DNA of 64,000 bases from Synechococcus sp. CBW1004 (GTDB lineage Bacteria > Cyanobacteriota > Cyanobacteriia > PCC-6307 > Cyanobiaceae): NCBI RefSeq assembly GCF_015840715.1, contig NZ_CP060397.1, positions 2,128,686 through 2,192,685 of the forward strand, written 5' to 3'. Made by a program: the position numbers and the translations under genes. Shown one piece after another: positions 44,304 through 52,038 of this stretch (positions are counted from its first letter, which is position 1; every line of letters begins with the position of its first letter). A model generated the notes under the pieces. That model worked only from the letters and a program-made list of their open reading frames with translations, was not told the origin of the DNA and made no database searches.

Positions 44304-45554
44304 TTGGCCGTTTCGTCCGTGACACGCCTTCCTCTCGATTCCATCAGGGTCATTGATCTTGGGCACGAATGGTCTTGCCCCCACGCTGCGCGCTTCCTGG
44401 CTGACTACGGCGCAGAAGTGATCAAAATCGAGTACACCAAGCGCCTTGATTTCTTGAGAGGTGGCATCACAAGGAATCGTGCTTACGACGGTAAGCTTCC
44501 ATTCTGGCAGGTTCATCGCAACAAGAAGTCGCTGACTCTCGATCTTCGAGATGTCTTGGAAAGGGACATTTTCGAGAGGCTGGTCTGCGAGAGTGACATT
44601 GTTCTTGAAAACTCTCGGCCTGGAGTCATGGACAGGTTGGGGCTTGGATATCAACGCCTTCGTGAGCTCAAGCCTGACATCATCATGGTGTCCATGTCGG
44701 CTTTCGGCAGCACAGGGCCCGAATCCCAACATCGAGGCTATGGCGGCACGATTGAAGCGATGGCTGGAATTCAATCACTCACGGCTTATCAGCCGGACAG
44801 CCCACCCCGTCGTATTCGTGAGATGGATGTCACCAATGGAATCATGGGGGCCGCTGCTGCACTCACCGCACTGATCGCTCGTCAGCATCATGGAGTTGGT
44901 GAATGGATCGATCTATCTGAAGCCGAGTCTGCCAGTCATGCGCTGCTTGGTGAGCATATGCTTGCCTGCACCACGAATGGTTCAAATAGTCAACCGATCG
45001 GAAATCGGCATCCCGAGTTTGCCCCCCAGGGGTGCTACCCCTGTCTTGAAGATGATTCGTGGCTGGTTCTCACAGTCCAGAACGACTCAGAATGGGCGTC
45101 CCTCTGTGTGCTTCTCGAGCGGCCTGACCTTGCTGCAGATGAGCGCCTGTCGACGGCCTCAGGGCGTCATCAGCACCATGATGAGATCGATGCTGAGATC
45201 AGTTCCTGGTCACGTTCCCGCCAATCCCTTGAGGCCTGCGAGCAACTTCAGGCAGCTGGAATCGCGGCAGGACCTGTGATGTCGATGCAGGATCTGACCA
45301 CGGATCAGCATTTGCTCGAGCGATCCTATTTTCTGACTCCCGAGCAGGGCGACCGCCACAGTCGCTATCCCGGTTTTCCATTCAGGATGACCAGAAGCAG
45401 CGGCAGACTCACCAGCCGCGGTCCCGCCCTTGGGGCCCATAATCATGAGATCGTCTGTGACCTGCTTGGACTCCCGGAGCAGCGAGTCCCTCAGATCGAT
45501 GAATCAAAGCTGGGAACCAGCCTGGATCCTCTTGGTGATCTGTCGCAGGGATGA
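44304..45554 (+). CDS. CaiB/BaiF class III CoA-transferase (2)
   Basis: A 416-aa paralogue of the preceding gene: IRVIDLGHEWSCPHAARFLA, GAEVIKIEYTKRLD, NKKSLTLDLRD and GRGEWIDLS-like (GVGEWIDLSEAESAS). At the position of the catalytic Asp it has Gly (HRGYGGTIEAMAG), so it may be a partner subunit or use another residue. Paired CaiB genes can form heteromeric transferases. The start is uncertain: TTG 44304 or GTG 44319, neither with a good ribosome binding site. It is convergent with the methyltransferase gene. Confidence 0.83.
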   Translation: MAVSSVTRLPLDSIRVIDLGHEWSCPHAARFLADYGAEVIKIEYTKRLDFLRGGITRNRAYDGKLPFWQVHRNKKSLTLDLRDVLERDIFERLVCESDIVLENSRPGVMDRLGLGYQRLRELKPDIIMVSMSAFGSTGPESQHRGYGGTIEAMAGIQSLTAYQPDSPPRRIREMDVTNGIMGAAAALTALIARQHHGVGEWIDLSEAESASHALLGEHMLACTTNGSNSQPIGNRHPEFAPQGCYPCLEDDSWLVLTVQNDSEWASLCVLLERPDLAADERLSTASGRHQHHDEIDAEISSWSRSRQSLEACEQLQAAGIAAGPVMSMQDLTTDQHLLERSYFLTPEQGDRHSRYPGFPFRMTRSSGRLTSRGPALGAHNHEIVCDLLGLPEQRVPQIDESKLGTSLDPLGDLSQG

Positions 45555-45601
45555 GTGGAGCGATCTCTGACTCGCCGCAGGGACTGCTCTAACAGGAGCG
45601 T

Positions 45602-46417
45602 TCAGATTACAGGCTTGCGGGCTGAAACGAGCACGTAGTGCTGTGTGTATTCAATTCGCTGGTAGTAAACCTCCAGCCTCGACCTGAGCTCTTCTGTTGA
45701 GATCTGACGCTGCAGCAGCCGCTCGTGTCCGAATCGGATGGCTTGCCGGAAGTGGCCATGCCAGCATTGTTCAGTCGCATCCTTGATGGTCACGGACTGG
45801 AAGCCAATCTCTTCCAGCATCTGCTGGTATTCATGGATGCCTTCAAGGTGGTTCTCGGCCACTGTTCGCTGGTGATAGTCCGTCACATTGCTGGTGCGGA
45901 GAATGTCACTAAGCACCAGGTGACCTCCCGGCCGCAGGACCCTGAGCGCCTCTTCGAGGAAGCGTCGTCGCGTGTTGAAGTGGAAGGCTGCCTCGACACA
46001 GATCACGGCGTCAAAGTGTTCGCCTTCAAACCCCATCTCCACGGCATCCATGTGCAGAAACGTAGCCTCGGGGAGATTGGCCCTGCAGCTCTCCAGTTGT
46101 TTGTCTGAAATGTTGATGCCCGTGATATTTCGGGGCTCGTAATACCTGCTCAGATATTTTGAGGTTTCACCTTTCCCGCATGCCACATCCAGGATCAGCC
46201 CCTGTTTTGATGGGATAGTGTCCAATAGCTCCTCCATCAGTCGGTCGCCGGCGTCCTTGCCGTTGTCCGTGCCGGCCTCCCAGTAGCCATAGTTGACATA
46301 ATCACTGCCGCGATAGAAATCGAGGGCCGTCTTTTCATACATCGTCTCGTCATAACGCCTGTTGATCGTCGCCTCCAGTGGCGAACAGTCTGCAGGCACC
46401 TGCTGCGCGCCTTCCAT
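45602..46417 (-). CDS. Class I SAM-dependent methyltransferase
   Basis: A 271-aa methyltransferase. The SAM-binding motif I is LILDVACGKGETSKYL. Later motifs are FLHMDAVEMGF, HFDAVICVEAAFHF and LRPGGHLVLSDI. The order resembles the group acting on sterols, tocopherols and small metabolites rather than on rRNA. In the cluster it could methylate a hydroxyl, carboxyl or carbon of the lipid. A TAAAGT -10 box lies 26 bases before the start. Confidence 0.85.
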   Translation of the reverse strand: MEGAQQVPADCSPLEATINRRYDETMYEKTALDFYRGSDYVNYGYWEAGTDNGKDAGDRLMEELLDTIPSKQGLILDVACGKGETSKYLSRYYEPRNITGINISDKQLESCRANLPEATFLHMDAVEMGFEGEHFDAVICVEAAFHFNTRRRFLEEALRVLRPGGHLVLSDILRTSNVTDYHQRTVAENHLEGIHEYQQMLEEIGFQSVTIKDATEQCWHGHFRQAIRFGHERLLQRQISTEELRSRLEVYYQRIEYTQHYVLVSARKPVI

Positions 46418-46443
46418 GGCGGTGTTTGCTCTTGAGTCTCCAC

Positions 46444-46449
46444 ACTTTA
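46444..46449 (-). promoter_or_regulatory. -10 box for the methyltransferase gene
   Basis: TAAAGT on the minus strand, 26 bases before the ATG at 46417. The spacing is the same as for the synthase, halogenase and amidohydrolase promoters. Confidence 0.45.
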
Positions 46450-46736
46450 CCTTCGCTTTCGCTGGCAGACCCCTTCTTCCAGCTGTGGGGCCCGGAAGGA
46501 TGCCTTCCCGCTGCCACCGGTGTTCCGCTGCGCCTCACCTTTCCTGCGCCTGAGCTTGCCTCCCTCTGCTCCGAGTCGTGGTTGTAGCGGGCAAGTTCGC
46601 TGCCGGTTTCTGTTTGGTGGCGGCTTTTGCCCACGGTTTGCCCGCAGTCAACGGCGATGCCTGGGAATGTTTTCCGCTGAGATCAAGGCTGCTATGAAGG
46701 CACTCTTGATCACTGCAATCGTTTCGCCACATGTAT

Positions 46737-46765
46737 TTGACAAAAAGATCGATTTATGATTTTAT
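46737..46765 (+). promoter_or_regulatory. Promoter of the ACP-sulfotransferase gene
   Basis: Perfect -35 TTGACA (46737-46742), a 17-base spacer and TTTTAT as -10 (46760-46765). A second possible -10, TATGAT, lies at 46755. The AT-rich stretch stands out from its surroundings. Confidence 0.6.
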
Positions 46766-46846
46766 GGCGGTTCGCTAAGCAGTGGGGCCAAGGCCATCGA
46801 AGCGATCAACACCCGCGAGGCCCTGATTGAGCTGATCCAGGCGCTC

Positions 46847-48157
46847 ATGGAAGAGCAGGGGTATGACGTCGATGATCCGATCGGCCCCGAGACTTCCCTT
46901 GTCCAAGACCTGGGCTTTTCGTCGCTTGACTTTGTTCAGTTGATTGTTGACATTGAGGCGAAGTGGGCCAGGAAACTCGGATTCCAGGATTTACTGCTGA
47001 AAAATGGCGTCTATGTCAAGGACGTCTCCGTCTCCGAGATTGAGTCATTCCTTGCTGCGCAGTTGTCGTCGGTGGACGCTCCCTCTGCGCCTCCGGGCCC
47101 GGTTTCCGCGACTTCAGGGCACTCCGCAGTGCGCCAGGCTGCGATTCCCGGTGATGCCATTCCGCCGATCACCGCCGAGTCGGTGGTTGCCTTCCGTCAG
47201 TCGATCCGGCCGCGTCAGCTGCCGGCGGGTTCGTCATCAACGCCGAAGAATCCCAGGGCGGTGTTTGTCCTCTCGCCTCCCCGTTCGGGGACCACCCTGT
47301 TTCGTGTGATCCTGGCGGGTCACCCCAGATTGTTCGCTCCGCCTGAGCTCTATCTGCTCATGTACGACGATCTGCAGCAGCGTCGTCTCGAGCTCGCAGG
47401 CGATGCCAACAGCCATCTGCTCGAGGGGACCATGCGTGCCCTGGTTGAGCTTGAGGCCTGCTCGGCCGACGAGGCGGAAGCCAGGATGGCGGCCTGGGAG
47501 CAGCAGTCGCTGCCGACCCGCGACTTCTACGGCTATCTCCAATCGCGTCTTGGCGATCGGCTGTTGGTGGACAAGACGCCCCTTTATCCGCTGGATCCCA
47601 GCATCCTGGCGCGTGCGGAGCTGGATTTCGAAGAGCCTCTGTACATCCATCTCGTGCGCCATCCGTATGGCATGATCCGTTCCTATGAGGAATCACAGTT
47701 AGACCGTTTTGCGCCAGTTCTCTATGAGAACTCATTCCACCGGAGGCAGCTTGCCGAGCTCACCTGGTATGTGAGTCACCGCAACATTCTGGATTTCAAG
47801 GCTTCCGTTCCTGATGGCCGATGGTTGCAACTCGGCTTTGAATCTCTGGTCACCCAGCCTGAGCATGAGATCTCGCGGCTTTGCCAGTTCCTTGGCCTCG
47901 ATCTGGATCCAGCCATGCTCCAGCCCTACAGCCAGCCGGAGCGACGCATGCTCTCCGGCGCCAAGCAGTTGACGCGCATGCCTGGCGATCTCAAGTTCCA
48001 CCTGCACAAGGGCATTGATCCCGAGGCTGCCACACGTTGGCAGCAGTTCCTGCCTTCCGATTTCCTCGGCGATCTCACCTGGGACCTCGCTGAGCAGTTC
48101 GGCTACGAGAGGCAGCAGGTGCGGCAACTGCTGGAGGCTCAGGGCCTGCTCCGCTGA
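46847..48157 (+). CDS. Acyl-carrier domain fused to sulfotransferase
   Basis: A 436-aa protein from ATG 46847. The N-terminus is an ACP (QDLGFSSLDFVQL; phosphopantetheine Ser26). A ~45-residue linker follows, then a PAPS-dependent sulfotransferase: 5'-phosphosulfate loop SPPRSGTTL (143-151) and the 3'-phosphate region IHLVRHPYGMIRSYEE (about 265-280). It resembles Sulfotransfer_3 domains, which in CurM and olefin synthases sulfate a beta-hydroxyl on an ACP-bound chain before loss of CO2 and sulfate. The coding pattern continues about 35 codons upstream (REALIELIQALMEEQ, the missing ACP helix I) without any ATG, GTG or TTG. The true start is therefore uncertain, or the N-terminus is damaged. 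Confidence 0.78.
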   Translation: MEEQGYDVDDPIGPETSLVQDLGFSSLDFVQLIVDIEAKWARKLGFQDLLLKNGVYVKDVSVSEIESFLAAQLSSVDAPSAPPGPVSATSGHSAVRQAAIPGDAIPPITAESVVAFRQSIRPRQLPAGSSSTPKNPRAVFVLSPPRSGTTLFRVILAGHPRLFAPPELYLLMYDDLQQRRLELAGDANSHLLEGTMRALVELEACSADEAEARMAAWEQQSLPTRDFYGYLQSRLGDRLLVDKTPLYPLDPSILARAELDFEEPLYIHLVRHPYGMIRSYEESQLDRFAPVLYENSFHRRQLAELTWYVSHRNILDFKASVPDGRWLQLGFESLVTQPEHEISRLCQFLGLDLDPAMLQPYSQPERRMLSGAKQLTRMPGDLKFHLHKGIDPEAATRWQQFLPSDFLGDLTWDLAEQFGYERQQVRQLLEAQGLLR

Positions 48158-48320
48158 GCTCGATCCCTGCCTGCCAGCTGGCCGGCCAAGCCCGATGCGA
48201 GCGACCCGCGGACCTTTCGTCTCAGAAGGGCTTGCGTCACCCACGAGCCCCAGGCAGCTGCAGCCCTGCAGTCGCCTCCGCAGGCGGCCTCAGCTCCTAG
48301 GGTCAGCCCGATCTGCCTGA

Positions 48321-49265
48321 ATGCCGGGGATGAGGCTGCTGCTGCTGGGTTGCACCGGGTTCGTGGGTCGGGATCTCGTGCCCTATCTGCTGGAGCTTGG
48401 GCACCACGTCACTCTGGTCAGCCGTCGTGATCTTCCCTTCCCTGGCCCGCTGGCCGATCGGTTGGTCTGTCTGAAGCTGGATCCTTCCGATCCCGCCAGC
48501 TGGCGTCAGGACTCGCTGCGTCAGGCTCTTGCCGCGGCAGATGGTGTCGTCAACCTGGCTGGTGAGCCCATCGCCGAAAAGCGCTGGACACCCGCCCACC
48601 AGCGGTTGCTGATGGACAGCAGGGTTCGCACCACCGAGTCTCTGGTCACCGCGATGGCCTCCCTCGCGGTACCGCCCAAGGTGCTGATCCAGGCCTCGGC
48701 CGTCGGCTACTACGGCACCAGCGGCGAGGCGGTCTTCCGCGAGGACAGCCCCGCCGGCGATGATTACCTCGCTCGGATCTGTCAGCGCTGGGAGGCGGCC
48801 GCCGCCAAGGTGCCGTCCGGGGTGCGGCTGGTGACGCTGCGGATCGGCATCGTGCTCGGCCCCGATGGGGGCGCTCTCGGCAAGATGCTGCCTGTGTTCC
48901 GGCTCGGCTTCGGCGGTCCGGTCGGGAATGGCCAGCAGTGGATGAGCTGGATTCATCGCCACGACCTGGTGCGGCTGATCGCCACCGCCCTGGAGGATCC
49001 CGCCTATAGCGGCACCTACAACGCCGTGGCGCCCCAGCCCAGCCGCATGGGGGACTTCGCGGCCGAACTGGGCCGCGTGCTGGGTCGCCCGAGCCTGCTG
49101 CCGGTGCCCGGGCCGCTGCTGCAACTCCTGCTCGGTGACGGGGCCCAGGTGGTGCTCCAGGGGCAGCAGGTGCTGCCGGCACGCCTGCAGGCCCAGGGTT
49201 TCCCGTTCCGCTATCCCGATCTCAACGCTGCCCTCGTCGCCGCCACCAGCCCAGGGCCCCGCTGA
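48321..49265 (+). CDS. TIGR01777-type epimerase (YfcH/SulA family)
   Basis: A 314-aa NAD(P)-binding Rossmann protein of the extended SDR superfamily. The nucleotide motif is LLLGCTGFVGRDLV; GEPIAEKRWT, ASAVGYYGTSG and the late MSWIHRHDLVR are typical of the TIGR01777 family, called SulA-like cell-division protein in some cyanobacteria. The substrate is unknown. It is the first core-type gene after the lipid cluster. ATG 48330 is an alternative start. Confidence 0.85.
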   Translation: MPGMRLLLLGCTGFVGRDLVPYLLELGHHVTLVSRRDLPFPGPLADRLVCLKLDPSDPASWRQDSLRQALAAADGVVNLAGEPIAEKRWTPAHQRLLMDSRVRTTESLVTAMASLAVPPKVLIQASAVGYYGTSGEAVFREDSPAGDDYLARICQRWEAAAAKVPSGVRLVTLRIGIVLGPDGGALGKMLPVFRLGFGGPVGNGQQWMSWIHRHDLVRLIATALEDPAYSGTYNAVAPQPSRMGDFAAELGRVLGRPSLLPVPGPLLQLLLGDGAQVVLQGQQVLPARLQAQGFPFRYPDLNAALVAATSPGPR

Positions 49266-49572
49266 GCAACGCCGCGGCCATCAGCAGGCCGATCGCGGGG
49301 GTGAACAGAGGTTCCCACAACCGCTGAAACAGTTGCAGCGGCACCTCCACCCCCTGGGCGTGCAGCACCACCGCTGTCCCAAACCAGAGGGCGGCGCCGA
49401 TGACCAGAAACACGTCCAGCACCAGCAGGCGGTCGAGCCACTGCTGCAGGCGTTCCAGCAGTGAGGGTTGCCCGGCTGCCGTCCCGGCTCCCGATCCGCT
49501 GCGTGCCTCAACGGGCAGGCTGCTGGGCCGCGGATCGAGCGGCCGGGCCCGGGGGGCTGGTGGAGAGCTCAT
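49222..49572 (-). CDS. Small conserved membrane protein
   Basis: A 116-aa protein: a Pro/Ser-rich N-terminus of about 35 residues, then two membrane helices (VLDVFLVIGAALWFGTAVVL and IGLLMAAALLSGALGWW) and a basic tail. I recognise no family with certainty. The 3' end overlaps the convergent epimerase gene by 44 bases, and the start overlaps the stop of the LpxB-like gene (ATGA), so it is translationally coupled to that gene. Confidence 0.65.
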   Translation of the reverse strand: MSSPPAPRARPLDPRPSSLPVEARSGSGAGTAAGQPSLLERLQQWLDRLLVLDVFLVIGAALWFGTAVVLHAQGVEVPLQLFQRLWEPLFTPAIGLLMAAALLSGALGWWRRRGQR

Positions 49573-50798
49573 CAGACGCCGGGGGGAAGCGAGGAGAGGA
49601 CCTCCATGATCGCCGCTGCCATGCGCTGGCTGCCGCCGGGCGGACCGATCCGTTGCTGGCCGATCTCGGTGAGTTCCGCCCGCCAGGCCGGGCCCTGCTC
49701 CCTGTCCGCCAGGCGATCCAAGGCACGGGCCATCAGGTCGGCGCTGGCCTGCAGATGGTCATGGCCCTCGCCGTGCGCACAGAGCAACCCCGGACCGAGA
49801 AGACGCCGCTGCGCCTCTGCGAAGCCCGCGGTGAACTGGGGCCCCTCCCCTTCCACCTGCAGCACGGGCTTGCCCAGGCCTACGGCCTGTTCCGCCGCCG
49901 TTCCGGTCATCGACACCACCAGATCACTGCCTCGCAGCACGGCCGGGAACCGCCCCCAGTGCAGTTGCAGCCGCTGCTCTCCGCGGATCAGCACCTGGGG
50001 GGCCAGGCCATCGGCGACGCCCCGGCCGGGCTGCAGCCGCCAGCCCTGCGGAGCGGCGAGGCGCCCGAGGCGCTCGGCGTCGAGGCTGCTCACCAGGGCT
50101 GCCCGCAGGGCAAGCCGCCGGGGCTGCTGCAGCCGTTCCGGCAGGCGACCGAGCAGACCCAGCAGCCGTTCGAAGTTCCGCAGGGCCTCCGGCAGGCGGC
50201 TGCCGGGGAGCACGGCCAGGCTCTGCTGCGCGTCGTTCGGGATGGGTGCATCCTCGCTGGCGACCAGGTCGAGAAAGGGATTGCCGAGAAAGTGCACCGG
50301 CCGCGCCAGCTGGGTGCTCAGGTCGTCGGCTGTGAGGGGGTCGCGGCTCCAGATGCCCAGCATGCGGCGGCGGCGCAGCAGCCAGCCGCAGGGCCAGGGC
50401 AGCCGCAGCCGCCCTTCGTAATGGCTGGAGTAGGCCACCAGATAGACGACAGCCGGCCTGCGGCAGAGCCAGGCCACCAGCACCGGCAGCAGGTCGCCGA
50501 CCGCCACGATCAGGCGGTCGCGGCGACCGCGCAGGTTGCCGAGCCGCCTCACCAGGTCGACGTACTGCCCCTCCCGCAGTTCGGTGAGACGCCCGCCCAG
50601 GCTGGTGTAGCCGAGTCCGCCGGTGCTGAAATCCCGGGTGGGACCCAGCACCGGGATCCCCGCCTGGCGGTAGGCGTGGCCATGACCCACCAGGGGAAGG
50701 GCCTCCACCGTCACACCCCGCTGCCGCAGTTCACGGGCCAGCAGCGCACCACTGAGGTCTTCGCCGTGGCCGTTGCTCAGCAGCAGCACAGGGTTCAA
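49572..50798 (-). CDS. Lipid-A-disaccharide synthase-related protein
   Basis: A 408-aa glycosyltransferase-like protein of the cyanobacterial LpxB-related family (TIGR03492). It begins LLLSNGHGEDLSGALLARE and has GDLLPVLVAW, FLGNPFLDL, AVLPGSRLPEALRN and the donor site VVSMTGTAAEQAVGLGKPVL. It is distinct from true LpxB. The role is probably in glycolipid or outer-membrane synthesis. It is in an operon with the TPR gene upstream (4-base overlap) and the membrane protein downstream. Confidence 0.82.
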   Translation of the reverse strand: MNPVLLLSNGHGEDLSGALLARELRQRGVTVEALPLVGHGHAYRQAGIPVLGPTRDFSTGGLGYTSLGGRLTELREGQYVDLVRRLGNLRGRRDRLIVAVGDLLPVLVAWLCRRPAVVYLVAYSSHYEGRLRLPWPCGWLLRRRRMLGIWSRDPLTADDLSTQLARPVHFLGNPFLDLVASEDAPIPNDAQQSLAVLPGSRLPEALRNFERLLGLLGRLPERLQQPRRLALRAALVSSLDAERLGRLAAPQGWRLQPGRGVADGLAPQVLIRGEQRLQLHWGRFPAVLRGSDLVVSMTGTAAEQAVGLGKPVLQVEGEGPQFTAGFAEAQRRLLGPGLLCAHGEGHDHLQASADLMARALDRLADREQGPAWRAELTEIGQQRIGPPGGSQRMAAAIMEVLSSLPPGV

Positions 50799-51268
50799 CC
50801 CTGCAGCCAGTTGCGCACCTTCTCCAGGGCCTGCCAGCCCGGCCGCCGCCGAAGGCCGTCGGCCATGGAATCGGTGAGTTCCGTGGCCAGCTCAGGGGCC
50901 ATCACCAACACCCGCTGCACCAGCTCCACATGCTCGCGCACACCCTTCTGGCCGGTCTCCAGCATCGCCACGCTGAGGTTGATGCGGGCCTGTGGATCCT
51001 GGGGATTCAGGCGCACGGCCGTGCGGGCCGAGCGCAGCGCCGCATGAGGCTGGTCCAGCAGCAGTTGCAGCCAGGCGAGGCAGGTCCAGCCGGCTGAGAG
51101 GCGGGGCTGCTGGGCGGTGATGCGCAGGAAATCGTCGATCACCTCCTCGGGGGCGGCGCCCTGCTGGTAGCGGCTGATCGCCTGATCGAACAGGGAGGCG
51201 GCCTCGGAGGAGGGCGCGCCGGCGTCGCTGTCAGCTGCCGGCGCGGGGGAGGATGTGCTGGCCGTCAT
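50795..51268 (-). CDS. TPR protein
   Basis: A 157-aa soluble protein with a low-complexity N-terminus and two or three TPR units (FDQAISRYQQGAAPEEVIDD, AGWTCLAWLQLLLDQPHAAL, RINLSVAMLETGQKGVREHV). It is a conserved cyanobacterial protein of unknown function. It overlaps the LpxB-like gene by 4 bases. Confidence 0.75.
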   Translation of the reverse strand: MTASTSSPAPAADSDAGAPSSEAASLFDQAISRYQQGAAPEEVIDDFLRITAQQPRLSAGWTCLAWLQLLLDQPHAALRSARTAVRLNPQDPQARINLSVAMLETGQKGVREHVELVQRVLVMAPELATELTDSMADGLRRRPGWQALEKVRNWLQG

Positions 51269-51329
51269 GGCTGCGGCATGTGAGCGAAATGATCCTCAGA
51301 TTCCCATGCCGTCGCCGCCCGGGATCGTC

Positions 51330-51779
51330 TCAGACCGCGAAGGAGCTGCCGCAGCCGCAGGTCTGGCTGGCATTGGGATTGGTGAAGTTGAAGCCGCCAC
51401 CGATCAGGGCCGAAGAGAAATCGAGCTGCATGCCATAGATGTACAGCAGCGACTTGGGGTCGCTGACGACGCGGAAGCAGGGGGCTCCCTCCGGTTCATA
51501 GGTGTAGATCTCGTCGTCATCGCGGATGGCGCCGGCGTCGATGAAATCCATCGTGTAGCTCATGCCACTGCAGCCGCCCGAGCGGACGCCCACCCGCAGC
51601 ACCTTGTCGTCGCCCTGCTGCTGCATCAGGGACGCCAGCTGACGCATGGCTGGCTCGGTGATCAGGATGCCGCGGCCGTCGACACCGGTGTGGGTGGGCG
51701 CCGGCGCGCTGGCCTGGATCGCGTCGGCGGCCTCAGGGGCGGCCTGGGGGGCGGTGGCGCTCGGGCTGGGAGAACTCAT
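51330..51779 (-). CDS. Iron-sulfur cluster assembly protein, SufA/IscA type
   Basis: A 149-aa A-type carrier that holds and delivers Fe-S clusters. After a variable 40-residue lead come ILITEPAMRQLASLM, GVRSGGCSGMSYTMDF (first Cys) and NPNASQTCGCGSSF (the CxC pair), the three-cysteine pattern of the family. ATG 51779 is used. A longer reading runs into the crtQ promoter region. Confidence 0.9.
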   Translation of the reverse strand: MSSPSPSATAPQAAPEAADAIQASAPAPTHTGVDGRGILITEPAMRQLASLMQQQGDDKVLRVGVRSGGCSGMSYTMDFIDAGAIRDDDEIYTYEPEGAPCFRVVSDPKSLLYIYGMQLDFSSALIGGGFNFTNPNASQTCGCGSSFAV

Positions 51780-52038
51780 GGCGGCTGGGCGGAGGGGGTG
51801 CGTGAGGACTGGAACGGTGGGGTGACGCCGGGAGTCGGCTGAAAGGAGCGGCTCGCTGCCGCATCTCTGGTTGTCACGCACTGTATGGAGGTCGAAGCCG
51901 CCTTGGCCGATGGTGTTGTCGCCGCAGGGACCCGGGTGGCCGCCGGCGAGCGGAGTCGCGGCGCCGGTTCTCCGCCCTGCCGGCGCCGTCGCTCCGCCCT
52001 GCCGCTCCATAGAGTCGGTGCCTAGGCGGGAGAGAAGC

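Noticed and set aside
17000..48200. Integrated mobile element as the carrier of the cluster
   Set aside because: No integrase, transposase, tRNA target or flanking direct repeats were seen at either edge.
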